Assembly (NCBI GenBank): GCA_009377815.1
Contig: WHTI01000006.1
Location: forward strand, 1 to 54,246
Reading direction: 5' to 3'
Length of the DNA: 54,246 nucleotides
Source: Actinomycetota bacterium
GTDB lineage: Bacteria; Actinomycetota; CADDZG01; WHSQ01
The first letter of the stretch is position 1. Each line of letters starts with the position of its first letter. This document shows, one piece after another, positions 9,028 through 17,209 of the stretch. The notes under the pieces were generated by a model. It was given only the letters and a program-made list of their open reading frames with translations. It searched no databases and had not been told where the DNA came from. Both the position numbers and the translations under genes were made by a program.

Positions 9028-9080
9028 CCTCAACCGTCACTACAGGTTGACATAACTATAAGCCTCTACCTGAGGTTGAG
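9028..9080. promoter_or_regulatory. Interrupted inverted repeat in the ftsZ leader
   Basis: CCTCAACC at 9028-9035 is mirrored by GGTTGAG at 9074-9080, and GGTTGA also occurs at 9045-9050 within GGTTGACATAACTATAAG. The repeat begins right behind the predicted -10 box, so it would lie at the transcription start and in the early leader. It could bind a regulator or fold in the mRNA; which one is not shown by the sequence. Confidence 0.35.
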
Positions 9081-9150
9081 TCAGGAGGAACACGCCTGAT
9101 GCGGCCCCGGGTACCGATATCGAGGCGGACAGGAAGAGGAGGGACGAGAC

Positions 9151-10275
9151 GTGGCGACAGGACCACAGAACTACCTCGCCGTTATCAAAGTCGTGGGGAT
9201 CGGCGGAGGCGGCGTGAATGCCGTTAACCGGATGATCGAAGTCGGCCTCAAGGGGGTCGAGTTCATCGCGGTGAACACCGACGCCCAGGCACTGTTGATG
9301 TCGGATGCCGACGTCAAACTCGACATCGGCCGCGAGCTCACCCGTGGGCTGGGGGCCGGAGCCAACCCCGAGATCGGACGTCAAGCAGCCGAGGAACACC
9401 GTGAAGAGATCGAGGAGATGCTCAAGGGCTCCGACATGATCTTCATCACCGCCGGCAAGGGCGGCGGCACCGGCACCGGTGGCGCTCCCGTGGTCGCCGA
9501 GATCGCCAAGTCGCTCGGCGCTCTGACGATCGGTGTGGTTACCCGTCCGTTCGCGTTCGAGGGGCGTCAGCGTTCCCAGAAGGCGGAGATGGGCATCGCC
9601 GCGCTGAAGGAGAAGGTCGACACCCTCATCGTTATCCCGAACGATCGTCTGCTCGACGTCGGGACCGAGACGACCTCGGTGCTCGAGGCGTTCCGGATGG
9701 CCGACGAGGTTCTCCTCCAGGGTGTCCAGGGCATCACCGATCTCATCACGACCCCCGGGCTGATCAACCTCGACTTCGCCGACGTCAAGACCGTCATGAC
9801 GGATGCCGGATCGTCCCTCATGGGCATCGGGCAGGCGCGCGGTGACGGACGAGCGGAGAACGCGGCTCGCTCGGCGATCTCGTCTCCTCTGCTCGAGGCG
9901 TCGATCGACGGCGCTCGCGGAGTGCTGTTGAACATCGCCGGTGGTTCCGACCTCGGCCTCTTTGAAGTCAACGAGGCTGCGAACGTGGTCACCAAGGCGG
10001 CGCACCCCGACGCGAACATCATCTTCGGAGCGGTCGTGGACGACACCCTCGGAGACGAGGTCCGTGTCACGGTCATCGCGGCCGGCTTCGACCGCTGGGG
10101 ACAGCGCGATGCCGAGGAGATCGTTCGTCCCGACGAGGAGATCTTCTCGATGTCCTCGGGTGAGGACGACTCGTTGTTCGGCGGAGAGATCTCCAAAGAG
10201 CAGCGGGAGGCCGAGCGGATCGTGTTCGACGCCGACGAGGACCTCGACGTCCCCTCGTTCCTGAGGAACGAGTAG
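9151..10275 (+). CDS. ftsZ: FtsZ, tubulin-like division GTPase
   Basis: Forms the cytokinetic ring. It starts at GTG 9151 behind the purine-rich site AGGAAGAGGAGGG; 374 residues. Seen: [17 protein letters not shown] at the N-terminus, the tubulin signature [10 protein letters not shown] (within residues 105-120), the T7 loop [11 protein letters not shown], and a C-terminal linker ending in [11 protein letters not shown], which contains the conserved tail that docks FtsZ-binding partners such as SepF. No ftsA precedes it, as usual in actinobacteria where SepF tethers FtsZ to the membrane. Confidence 0.98.
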   Translation: MATGPQNYLAVIKVVGIGGGGVNAVNRMIEVGLKGVEFIAVNTDAQALLMSDADVKLDIGRELTRGLGAGANPEIGRQAAEEHREEIEEMLKGSDMIFITAGKGGGTGTGGAPVVAEIAKSLGALTIGVVTRPFAFEGRQRSQKAEMGIAALKEKVDTLIVIPNDRLLDVGTETTSVLEAFRMADEVLLQGVQGITDLITTPGLINLDFADVKTVMTDAGSSLMGIGQARGDGRAENAARSAISSPLLEASIDGARGVLLNIAGGSDLGLFEVNEAANVVTKAAHPDANIIFGAVVDDTLGDEVRVTVIAAGFDRWGQRDAEEIVRPDEEIFSMSSGEDDSLFGGEISKEQREAERIVFDADEDLDVPSFLRNE

Positions 10276-10299
10276 CCAACACCCTGGGAGACTGTGGGG

Positions 10300-11034
10300 A
10301 TGGATATCACCCCCACCTTGACGCACCGGACCGTCCGGGGCATCGACGTGCTGAGCGACGATGCCGCGGGCGAGCTGGGCGTTCATGTCGCGTTCGTCGG
10401 CCGTGAGGGAGGCGTCAGCGCCGACCCCTACCGGTCCTTGAACCTCGCGCTGAGTAGCGAAGACGACCCCGTGAGGGTGACCGAAAACCGGAGGACCGCC
10501 TCGGCCGCGCTCGGCTTCGACCCGGGGTCGCTCGTCCTGGTCCGTCAGGTGCACGGCGGCCGTGTCCTGGAGGTGCCCGAAGGTGCAGGTGGGGTCATCG
10601 GGGATGCGGACGGGATGGTCGCTCGGGGGCCTGAGGTGGTCCTCGCGGTGATGACCGCTGATTGCGCTCCCGTCATCGTCGCCGGCTCGAAGGGCGTGGC
10701 GCTGCTGCATGCCGGTTGGCGGGGCATCGTCGGTGGCGTGGTCGAGCGCGGTCTCCAACTGGTGGGCGAGCCGTGGGCCGGATGGGTCGGACCTTCGATC
10801 CACTCATGCTGCTACGAGGTCGGCCCCGAAGTGGTCTCCGCGTGGACCAAACGGGATCTGCCGGTGCCGGGGGAGTCATGCGTCGATCCGGGAGCCGCCG
10901 CGGCTCACATCCTCGAGCGTGCCGGCGTCCCCGCATACGCCTCCCCCGTCTGCACCCATCACGATCAGGGCTACTTCTCCTACCGGCGTGACGGCGTCAC
11001 CGGCCGGCAGGGGGCCTTCGCATGGCTGGGCTGA
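10300..11034 (+). CDS. pgeF: PgeF/YfiH-family multicopper-oxidase-like protein (purine nucleoside phosphorylase family)
   Basis: Member of the YfiH/LACC1 family; characterised members act on purine nucleosides and, in E. coli, help remove a peptidoglycan-editing error. About 244 residues with the family motifs RQVHGG, TADCAPV, LHAGWRGIVGG and CCYEVGPEV, and a C-terminal THHDQGYFSYRRDG. Two starts are possible: GTG 10294 or ATG 10300. I prefer 10300 because GGGAG at 10286-10290 is then nine bases away. It sits directly downstream of ftsZ, its conserved place in actinobacteria. Confidence 0.88.
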   Translation: MDITPTLTHRTVRGIDVLSDDAAGELGVHVAFVGREGGVSADPYRSLNLALSSEDDPVRVTENRRTASAALGFDPGSLVLVRQVHGGRVLEVPEGAGGVIGDADGMVARGPEVVLAVMTADCAPVIVAGSKGVALLHAGWRGIVGGVVERGLQLVGEPWAGWVGPSIHSCCYEVGPEVVSAWTKRDLPVPGESCVDPGAAAAHILERAGVPAYASPVCTHHDQGYFSYRRDGVTGRQGAFAWLG

Positions 11035-11732
11035 CCTCCGGGGGATCGCTCGAGGAACGCTTGGCCACGGTGCGCGCTCGGATCGCGGCGGCCGCCGCAC
11101 GCGGCGGACGGTCTCCCGAGGACGTCACCCTCGTCGCCGTGACCAAGGCCCATCCGGTCGACGTCGTGCTCGATGCTGTGGCGGCCGGGGCCGTCGATCT
11201 CGGGGAGAACCGCGCTCAGGAGCTTCGCGACAAGGCGATGGTCGCCGGCCGGGACGAGATCAGGTGGCACTTCATCGGCCACCTCCAGACGAACAAAGTG
11301 CGCCTGGTGGTCGGGACCGCGGTCCTCATCCATTCGGTCGACACCTTCGGGCTCGCCGAGGCGATCGGGCGGCGGGCGCGGCATCTAGGGACCCCCCAGG
11401 AGCTGCTGATTCAGGTCGATCTCGCCGCGGAGGCCAGCAAGGCGGGGGTCGCACCGACCAGGGCGGTCTCCCTTGCTAAGGAGGTGGCCGGCATCGACGG
11501 CGTTGTGGTGAAGGGCCTGATGACGATCCCTCCGATCCCCGCCGCCCCGGAAGACTCCCGGCCCTACTTCCAGCAACTCGCCGAGCTGTCCGAGGATCTG
11601 CGAGAGGCCGTTCCGGGGGCCGGTGAGCTTTCGATGGGGATGACGCGCGATTTCGAAGTGGCCATCGAGGAAGGAGCCACGATCGTGCGTGTGGGCGAGG
11701 CGATCTTCGGTCCCCGTCCCACCGCCCCCTGA
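11022..11732 (+). CDS. YggS/PLPBP family pyridoxal-phosphate homeostasis protein
   Basis: Small single-domain PLP-binding TIM-barrel protein thought to buffer PLP and amino-acid/keto-acid balance. The 236 residues contain the lysine segment LVAVTKAHPVD that forms the Schiff base, DLGENRAQEL, WHFIGHLQTNK, and the phosphate-binding SMGMTRDFEVAIEEGAT. ATG 11022 lies inside the end of pgeF (13-bp overlap). The place between ftsZ and sepF is typical. A racemase role is unlikely because the second domain is missing. Confidence 0.93.
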   Translation: MAGLTSGGSLEERLATVRARIAAAAARGGRSPEDVTLVAVTKAHPVDVVLDAVAAGAVDLGENRAQELRDKAMVAGRDEIRWHFIGHLQTNKVRLVVGTAVLIHSVDTFGLAEAIGRRARHLGTPQELLIQVDLAAEASKAGVAPTRAVSLAKEVAGIDGVVVKGLMTIPPIPAAPEDSRPYFQQLAELSEDLREAVPGAGELSMGMTRDFEVAIEEGATIVRVGEAIFGPRPTAP

Positions 11733-11783
11733 GGATTCCCCTCACGGGCGGGCGAATGACGTGGTCCAGAGCACGTATGCGGC

Positions 11784-11789
11784 TATCCT
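11784..11789 (+). promoter_or_regulatory. -10-like TATCCT for leaderless sepF
   Basis: TATCCT ends seven bases before the sepF ATG at 11797, the distance at which transcription would begin on or next to the A of ATG. No Shine-Dalgarno sequence precedes the ATG. No convincing -35 box is seen. Confidence 0.5.
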
Positions 11790-11796
11790 GAGCAGC

Positions 11797-12342
11797 ATGG
11801 CCGGACTTTGGAGAAGGACCCTCGTGTACCTCGGTCTCATGGAGGACGACGAGTTCGAGGAATACGCATACGACGACTTCTCGCGCGAGCACGAGGACGC
11901 GTTCGGTGAGGCAGGGGATCATCGCCACGACGCCCGCCATGCGGAACCGCGCCGGGGGGCGGCTCGCCACGGCGCCCGCCGGGGGCCGGAGGGCGATCTG
12001 CGTGGCGACGCGGTGGTTCGACCGATGCCCACCCCGATGCATGCCGGGGCGGCGGCTGGCACCCCGCGTTTCCATCTCGTGATGCCCAGTTCGTTCAACG
12101 ACGCTCAGGAACTCGGCGACAAGTTCCGTGAGGGGTACTCCGTGCTGATGAATCTCCAGGCGATCGACCCCGAGCTCGCCCGCCGACTGGTCGACTTCGC
12201 CAGCGGTCTCGCCTACGGGCTCGCCGGATCGATGCAGCCGGTTGCCGAGAAGGTCTTCCTGATCACACCCGCCGGTGTCACCGTCTCTGCCGAGGAGCGG
12301 CGGCGCTTCCTCGAAGAGCGCGGTTTCTTCAACCAGGCATAA
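11797..12342 (+). CDS. sepF: SepF, FtsZ membrane anchor
   Basis: SepF tethers FtsZ filaments to the membrane by an N-terminal amphipathic helix. ATG 11797 is chosen because it starts the helix MAGLWRRTLVYLGLMEDDE and sits seven bases after TATCCT; the frame is open further upstream but that part overlaps the previous gene. The 181-residue protein has the anchor helix (1-14), an acidic then basic linker rich in His/Arg (15-85), and the folded SepF domain from about 88 to the end, with VMPSSFNDAQELGDKF and VFLITPAGV. Confidence 0.94.
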   Translation: MAGLWRRTLVYLGLMEDDEFEEYAYDDFSREHEDAFGEAGDHRHDARHAEPRRGAARHGARRGPEGDLRGDAVVRPMPTPMHAGAAAGTPRFHLVMPSSFNDAQELGDKFREGYSVLMNLQAIDPELARRLVDFASGLAYGLAGSMQPVAEKVFLITPAGVTVSAEERRRFLEERGFFNQA

Positions 12343-12351
12343 GGCGGACCC

Positions 12352-12603
12352 GTGGAACTGATCTGTTATCTCCTATTCCTCTACAACATCATTCTGATCG
12401 TGCGCGTGATCTTCTCGTGGGTGGAGGCATTCCAGGGGCGCATCCCCGACGGCATCAGACCGGTCTACGGGTTCGTGTACTCGCTGACCGAGCCGCCGCT
12501 CAGGATCCTGCGCCGATACGTTCCTCCGGCCGGCATGTTCGATACGTCTTTCCTTGTGCTGATCCTCATCATCATCGTTCTGCAACGGGTGGTCTGCGCC
12601 TAA
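12352..12603 (+). CDS. YggT-family small membrane protein
   Basis: An 83-residue protein starting at GTG 12352, ten bases after sepF. It has two hydrophobic helices (about residues 3-23 and 61-82) with the family pattern of RVIFSWVEAF and VYSLTEPPLRILRRYVPP between them. YggT genes stand between sepF and divIVA in many Gram-positive bacteria; a role in envelope or osmotic function is suggested, but the biochemical role is unknown. Confidence 0.9.
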   Translation: MELICYLLFLYNIILIVRVIFSWVEAFQGRIPDGIRPVYGFVYSLTEPPLRILRRYVPPAGMFDTSFLVLILIIIVLQRVVCA

Positions 12604-12633
12604 GCATTTCCGGCTCCTAGAACCTATGGATGG

Positions 12634-12639
12634 GATACT
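12634..12639 (+). promoter_or_regulatory. -10-like GATACT for a nearly leaderless divIVA
   Basis: GATACT ends eight bases before the divIVA ATG at 12648 and there is no Shine-Dalgarno site. The first base differs from consensus, so this is weaker than the other cases in the window. Confidence 0.3.
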
Positions 12640-12647
12640 TCGACCTT

Positions 12648-13235
12648 ATGGAACTGAGCGCGCGGGCGATCCAAGAGAAGCGCTTTCACGATTCGTGGCG
12701 CGGCTACAACCAGGCGGAGGTCGATGAGTTCCTCGACCTCGTCGCCGAGTCGTTCGACCGGGCGCAGCGCGAGCTGCAGTCGCTGGGCGAGCGGATCCGG
12801 ATGCTCGATCTCGAGATTCAGGAACGCCGCGAATCGGAGGAGATGCTGAAGCGAACCCTGATGACCGCGCAGCGGGCGGCCGAGGACGCGATCTCACGCG
12901 CGAAGGCGAAGGCTCAGGAGTTGATGGCCGAAGCCGACGCGCGCGCGAAGAAGGCCGAGGCCGAGGCGCGCGATCGTTCCAAGGAGATGGAGGGGCGGAT
13001 CGACGGCCTGCGTCAATTCGAGCGCGATGCAAAGACGCGTCTGAGGACGTTCTTCCAACAGCAGCTCAAGGCACTCGATGCCCTCACCGAGGTCCGGCCC
13101 CCGCGTCTGACCGGTGGGGGACAGCGTCCTCCCGCGTCGTCGGAGCGCGCGGCAACGCCCCGCGAGCGTGACGCGCGGATGTCGCGCGGCGAGGGAGCAC
13201 CCGACTCGACCGGCGCGACCTTCCGCCCCCGTTAA
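12648..13235 (+). CDS. divIVA: DivIVA/Wag31 polar growth and division scaffold
   Basis: Coiled-coil protein that binds curved membrane and directs polar growth and septum placement; Wag31 is the actinobacterial name. The 195-residue protein starts with the DivIVA N-terminal lipid-binding domain ([22 protein letters not shown], residues 11-32), then a long coiled coil (about 35-155, heptads rich in Ala/Glu/Lys/Arg), then a disordered tail rich in Pro/Arg/Ser. ATG 12648 is preferred to an in-frame ATG six codons earlier because the family begins MELSARAI-like. Confidence 0.92.
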
Positions 13236-13237
13236 CC

Positions 13238-13588
13238 GTGACGCTGATGATCGCCTTCGCGATGCTGTTGATCCTTGGATCCGCAGTGTCGCTCGGCTTC
13301 GGCTGGGTGGTCGCGAACGAGTCGCTGATCTATGCGTCCATCGCGGCCACGAGCGTCGCGGCGCTCCTCCTGGCGGTCGCTTACTACCTCAGCATCCGGG
13401 CGGCCCGGGCACCGGTGGACATCGAGGCCCTGGTCGTCGACGACGCCGAACCCGAGCCGGAACCCGAGCCGGAACCCGAGCCGGAACCCGAGCCGGAACC
13501 CGAGCCGGAACCCGAGCCGGAACCCGAGCCGGAACCCGAGCCGGAACCCGAGCCGGGCCCAGACGAGGACGAGCCGCCTCCGGGTTGA
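13238..13588 (+). CDS. Small membrane protein with a Glu-Pro repeat tail, unknown function
   Basis: Starts at GTG 13238, right after the divIVA stop, and is 116 residues long. Residues 1-25 and 29-52 form two hydrophobic helices; residues 66-106 are an uninterrupted Pro-Glu alternation coded by a perfect 12-bp DNA repeat, followed by an acidic, proline-rich end. A Pro-Glu tail makes a stiff, acidic, extended arm, as in TonB-like or surface spacers. I do not recognise a family. The place after divIVA suggests an envelope role, but that is inference. Confidence 0.7.
13451..13556 (+). repeat. 12-bp perfect tandem repeat (CCCGAGCCGGAA), almost nine copies
   Basis: Eight identical 12-base units run from 13451 to 13546, followed by a ninth that departs only at its end. 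Each unit codes Pro-Glu-Pro-Glu. Identity includes synonymous positions, so the array arose by recent slippage or unequal exchange and is probably length-variable. Confidence 0.97.
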
Positions 13589-13644
13589 GCGGATTGCGCA
13601 TCTTGCCTATTCACCGGCCCCCGTGGGTGCCCGAAACTCAGGGC

Positions 13645-14001
13645 ATGCCTAAGCGAGGGTCCGAGGGCGTGAAGGTGCTGCTGGTCGACGACGATCGTTC
13701 GATCCGTAGCCTCCTGAGCATCGCCCTCTCGGTCGAGGACGGCATCGGTGAGGTCCGTGAGGCTGCCGATGGCACCGACGCGCTCCGGGTCCTCGACGAT
13801 TTTCACCCCGATGTGATCCTGCTGGACTACTGGATGCCGAGGATGGACGGAGCCAAGGTCGCCCCGCTGATGCGGGCGAAGCAGCCCGGGGTGCGGATCG
13901 TCGCCTTCTCCGGGGTCCTCGAGGAGCGTCCGGCCTGGGCCGACGCGTACTACACGAAGGGGAGCCTGCCCGACCTCGGCCAGATCCTGCTCGACGCCTA
14001 G
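13645..14001 (+). CDS. Stand-alone response-regulator receiver domain
   Basis: A 118-residue CheY-like protein with no output domain. Acidic pocket D15-D17 (VDDDRS), phospho-acceptor D61 (VILLDYWMPRMDG), Ser89 at the switch position usually held by Thr/Ser, and conserved K105 (YYTKGS). ATG 13645 is taken as the start; GTG 13669, just before KVLLVDD, is an alternative. No histidine kinase is nearby. Its stop overlaps the ileS stop on the other strand through a shared CTAG. Confidence 0.85.
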   Translation: MPKRGSEGVKVLLVDDDRSIRSLLSIALSVEDGIGEVREAADGTDALRVLDDFHPDVILLDYWMPRMDGAKVAPLMRAKQPGVRIVAFSGVLEERPAWADAYYTKGSLPDLGQILLDA

Positions 14002-17000
14002 AGCTTCTTCAGCGCCACCGTGAGGGTCCGGCCTTCGACCTCGACGGCCGCGGAGGGAAGACCATCGGCCGCGGCCCCGAAGGTGACCTCTGAGGCAAGC
14101 ACTTCACTCCCGATGAACTCCGCATGGGGCTCGAGCATCTTCTGGGTGACGTCGTCGGCCGCGAGCCATAGTTGGATGCGATCCTCGACCGCGAGGCCGC
14201 TCGCCTTCCTGAGGTCCTGAACGCCGCGAACGGTTTCGCGCGCGATGCCTTCCGCGATCAGTTCGTCGGACAACTCGATGTCGAGTGCGACGCCGTAGTG
14301 ACTGTCCTGTGCGATCGAGAATCCCTCGCGCCCTTCGACGCGCACGTCGACCTCGTCTCGCGTGAGCCTGACTTTGCTGCCGCCGACCTCGATCTCGGCC
14401 CCGCCGGCATCTTCCAGATGCAACACGAATGAATGTGCGTCGACCGAGGCCAGGGCCGCGGCGACCTCCTTGACCTGCGCGCCGAAGCGCGGGCCGAGGG
14501 CTTTGAAGTTCGGCTTGATCGTGTAGGACACGAGATCTTCGAGACCACTGGCGATCTCGATCGATCTGACGTTGAGTTCTTCACTCATGACGTCTTCGAG
14601 GCCCCTCAGATCGGCGATCTCAGCCTGTGGAAGCACCACGAGGGCGCGGCTCAGCGGCTGGCGCACCCGGACTTTGGCGTCGGTGCGCGCCGAACGTCCC
14701 AGGGCAACGAGCTTTCGCACCAGGGCCATGCGCCGACGCAGGGTGTCGTCACGCCGGGCGTCGTCGGGGGCCGGCCAGTCGGCGAGATGTACCGAGTCCG
14801 GACCGTCGACCGGCGTCGTTAGGTTGGTGAAGATCTCGTCGGTGATGAACGGGGTGAACGGCGCCGATAGCCGGGACACGCCTTCGAGACATTCCCAGAG
14901 GGTGAGGAACGCGCTGTCCTTGTCGGCGTCGGCCCCCGCGCGCCAGAAGCGGCGGCGCGACCGGCGCACGTACCAGTTCGAGAGGTCGTCGACGAATCGT
15001 TCGAGCCGGCGGCCGCCGGTCGTCGCATCGAAGTCGTCGAGCGCCGCGGTCATGATGCGGATCGTGTCGTCGAGTTCCGCGAGGATCCAGCGGTCGAGCT
15101 CGGGACGGTCGACCGGCGCGGTGTCGACCTTTGATGGGTCGAAGCCGTCGAGGTTCGCGTAGGTAACCCAGAACGAGTACGTGTTCCACAACGTGAGCAG
15201 GTGCTTCCGCAGGGATTCGGCGACCGTTTCCTTGGAGGTGCGGCGCGCCGCCCACGGGGACCCGGACGTGATGAGGAACCACCGCAAAGCGTCGGCGCCC
15301 TGCTCGTCGAGCACGACCCAGGGGTCGAGGACGTTGCCGAGCGACTTCGACATCTTCCGCCCGTCGGCGTCGACGATGTGACCCAGGCACACCACGTTCT
15401 TGAACGAGTTGCGTCCCTCGATCAGGGTCGACACCGCCAGCAGCGAGTAGAACCACCCGCGCGTCTGATCGATGGCCTCGGAGATGAAATCCGCCGGGAA
15501 CTTCTCTTCGAAGAGGTCCTCGTTCTCGAACGGGTAATGCCATTGCGCGAACGGCATCGATCCCGAGTCGAACCAGGCATCGATGACCGCCTTGACGCGT
15601 GTCGAGGTCTTGCCGCATTCGGGACACGGGAACGTGATTGAGTCGATGTGCGGACGATGTGGGTCGATGTCGGAGAGATCGCGTCCGGTCAACTCCGAAA
15701 GCTCGGCGAACGAACCGATGCAGTGCACGTGCTCGTCGGCGCAGCGCCAGACCGGGAGCGGAGTGCCCCAGTACCGGTCGCGGGACAGTGACCAGTCGAC
15801 GTTGTTGGCGAGCCAGTCTCCGAAGCGGCCGTGCTTGATCGTCGGCGGTTGCCAGTTCGTGTCTTCGTTCGATGCCTGAAGCTGATCCCGGATCTGCGAC
15901 GTGCGCACGTACCAGTCCTTGCGTGCGTAATAGATGAGTGGCGTCCCGCACCGCCAGCAGTGGGGGTAGGCGTGTTTGTAGATCTCCGACGCCCACAGAA
16001 CGCCGCTTGACTCGAGGTCGGCGAGCACTTTCTTGTCGGCGTCCTTGAACCACATGCCGGTGAAATCACCGCCGTTCGGTGCGACGTGACCCGATGCATC
16101 GATGATCTGGACGATCGGGAGGTCGTAGGTCTTGGCGATGGTCATGTCGTCCTCGCCGTAGGGAGCGATGTGGACGATGCCGGTCCCGTCTTCGGTCGAG
16201 ACGAAGTCGCCGGGTCGCACCCGGTGCGCAGCTTCTCCCGTGGGAACGAACGGGAACGGTGGGGTGTAGAGGGCGTCGACGAGATCGCTCCCCGGCATCT
16301 CCGAGACGATCTCGGCGCCCTCGCCGAGCAGCGCGGCGACGCGTTCCTTGGCAACGATCACGTGGGTGCCCGGCTTCTTCGGGTCGACCGCCTTCACGTA
16401 GGTGATGTCCGGACCTACCGCAGCGGCCATATTGGCTAGGAGTGTCCACGGGGTCGTCGTCCACGCCAGCAGCGAGGTCTCGGGGTCGTCCGCGAGCGGG
16501 AAGCGCACGTACACCGAGGGATCGGTGACATCCCGGTAGGCTCCCGGTTGATGCTGTTCGTGGTTCGACAGCGCGGTCTCGCAGCGAGGGCAGTAGGGAA
16601 CGACCCGGAAGTCCTCCTCGAGCAGACCCTTGTCCCAGATCTGCCTCAGGATCCACCAGACGGACTCGACATACTCGGATGACATCGTCCAGTACGCATC
16701 GTCGAGGTCCACCCAGAACCCGATGCGCTCGGTGAGTTTGGCCCAGTCGCCGACGTACCGCTTGACCGATTCCCGGCAGCGCCGGGTGAACTCCTCGATC
16801 CCGACTTTCTCCTCTATCTCGCTCTTCTGGGTGATCCCGAGTTCCTTCTCGACCTCGATCTCGACCGGGAGGCCGTGACAATCCCAGCCGCCCTTGCGGT
16901 AGACGTAGTGGCCGCGCATCGTCTGGAAGCGGCAGAAGAAGTCCTTGAACGTGCGGGCCTCGACGTGATGGATGCCGGGCTTGCCGTTGGCCGTCGGAGG

Positions 17001-17150
17001 ACCCTCGTAGAAGACCCACTCGGGCGCGCCCTCTCGGGCCGCGAGCGAGCGCTTGTAGATGTCGTTCGCCGCCCAGGACTCCATGATCCCGGTCTCGAGG
17101 TCAGGGAACGAAACATGTGCGGCGACATCCCGGTAGAGATCTTCAGACAT
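13998..17150 (-). CDS. ileS: IleS, isoleucyl-tRNA synthetase (long, eukaryote-like type)
   Basis: Class I synthetase charging tRNA-Ile. The 1050 residues show the HIGH-type motif in PPTANGKPGIHH (near 51-62), a large CP1 editing domain with WTTTPWTLLANMA, the KMSKS motif DGRKMSKSLGN near residue 600, and the anticodon-binding domain and long C-terminus. The GIHH form and the length match the eukaryote-like IleS clade found in actinobacteria, whose members tend to resist mupirocin. On the minus strand TACCCT lies seven bases before the ATG with no Shine-Dalgarno, so the mRNA is probably leaderless and has no T-box. Confidence 0.97.
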   Translation of the reverse strand: MSEDLYRDVAAHVSFPDLETGIMESWAANDIYKRSLAAREGAPEWVFYEGPPTANGKPGIHHVEARTFKDFFCRFQTMRGHYVYRKGGWDCHGLPVEIEVEKELGITQKSEIEEKVGIEEFTRRCRESVKRYVGDWAKLTERIGFWVDLDDAYWTMSSEYVESVWWILRQIWDKGLLEEDFRVVPYCPRCETALSNHEQHQPGAYRDVTDPSVYVRFPLADDPETSLLAWTTTPWTLLANMAAAVGPDITYVKAVDPKKPGTHVIVAKERVAALLGEGAEIVSEMPGSDLVDALYTPPFPFVPTGEAAHRVRPGDFVSTEDGTGIVHIAPYGEDDMTIAKTYDLPIVQIIDASGHVAPNGGDFTGMWFKDADKKVLADLESSGVLWASEIYKHAYPHCWRCGTPLIYYARKDWYVRTSQIRDQLQASNEDTNWQPPTIKHGRFGDWLANNVDWSLSRDRYWGTPLPVWRCADEHVHCIGSFAELSELTGRDLSDIDPHRPHIDSITFPCPECGKTSTRVKAVIDAWFDSGSMPFAQWHYPFENEDLFEEKFPADFISEAIDQTRGWFYSLLAVSTLIEGRNSFKNVVCLGHIVDADGRKMSKSLGNVLDPWVVLDEQGADALRWFLITSGSPWAARRTSKETVAESLRKHLLTLWNTYSFWVTYANLDGFDPSKVDTAPVDRPELDRWILAELDDTIRIMTAALDDFDATTGGRRLERFVDDLSNWYVRRSRRRFWRAGADADKDSAFLTLWECLEGVSRLSAPFTPFITDEIFTNLTTPVDGPDSVHLADWPAPDDARRDDTLRRRMALVRKLVALGRSARTDAKVRVRQPLSRALVVLPQAEIADLRGLEDVMSEELNVRSIEIASGLEDLVSYTIKPNFKALGPRFGAQVKEVAAALASVDAHSFVLHLEDAGGAEIEVGGSKVRLTRDEVDVRVEGREGFSIAQDSHYGVALDIELSDELIAEGIARETVRGVQDLRKASGLAVEDRIQLWLAADDVTQKMLEPHAEFIGSEVLASEVTFGAAADGLPSAAVEVEGRTLTVALKKL

Positions 17151-17157
17151 GTCGCAA

Positions 17158-17163
17158 AGGGTA
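17158..17163 (-). promoter_or_regulatory. -10-like TACCCT for leaderless ileS
   Basis: Read on the minus strand, TACCCT is followed by TTGCGAC and then the ileS ATG (17148-17150). That spacing places transcription start at the ATG. The whole gap to the divergent gene at 17210 is 59 bp. Confidence 0.5.
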
Positions 17164-17209
17164 GCCTCTGCGAGGAGGGATCAAGGCGGTCTTACCGCAA
17201 GGAGCAAGC

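Noticed and set aside
9047-9062. TTGACA followed by TATAAG as a second ftsZ promoter
   Set aside because: Only four bases separate the two boxes, too close to be used together.
9040-10803. A 587-codon frame antisense to ftsZ and pgeF
   Set aside because: Runs across two well-identified genes and their gap with no domain or start signal.
13114-14001. A 295-codon frame joining the divIVA tail, the repeat and the receiver domain
   Set aside because: The first part is out of frame with divIVA and the repeat is open in all frames because its unit is 12 bp; only the part from 13645 has a family.
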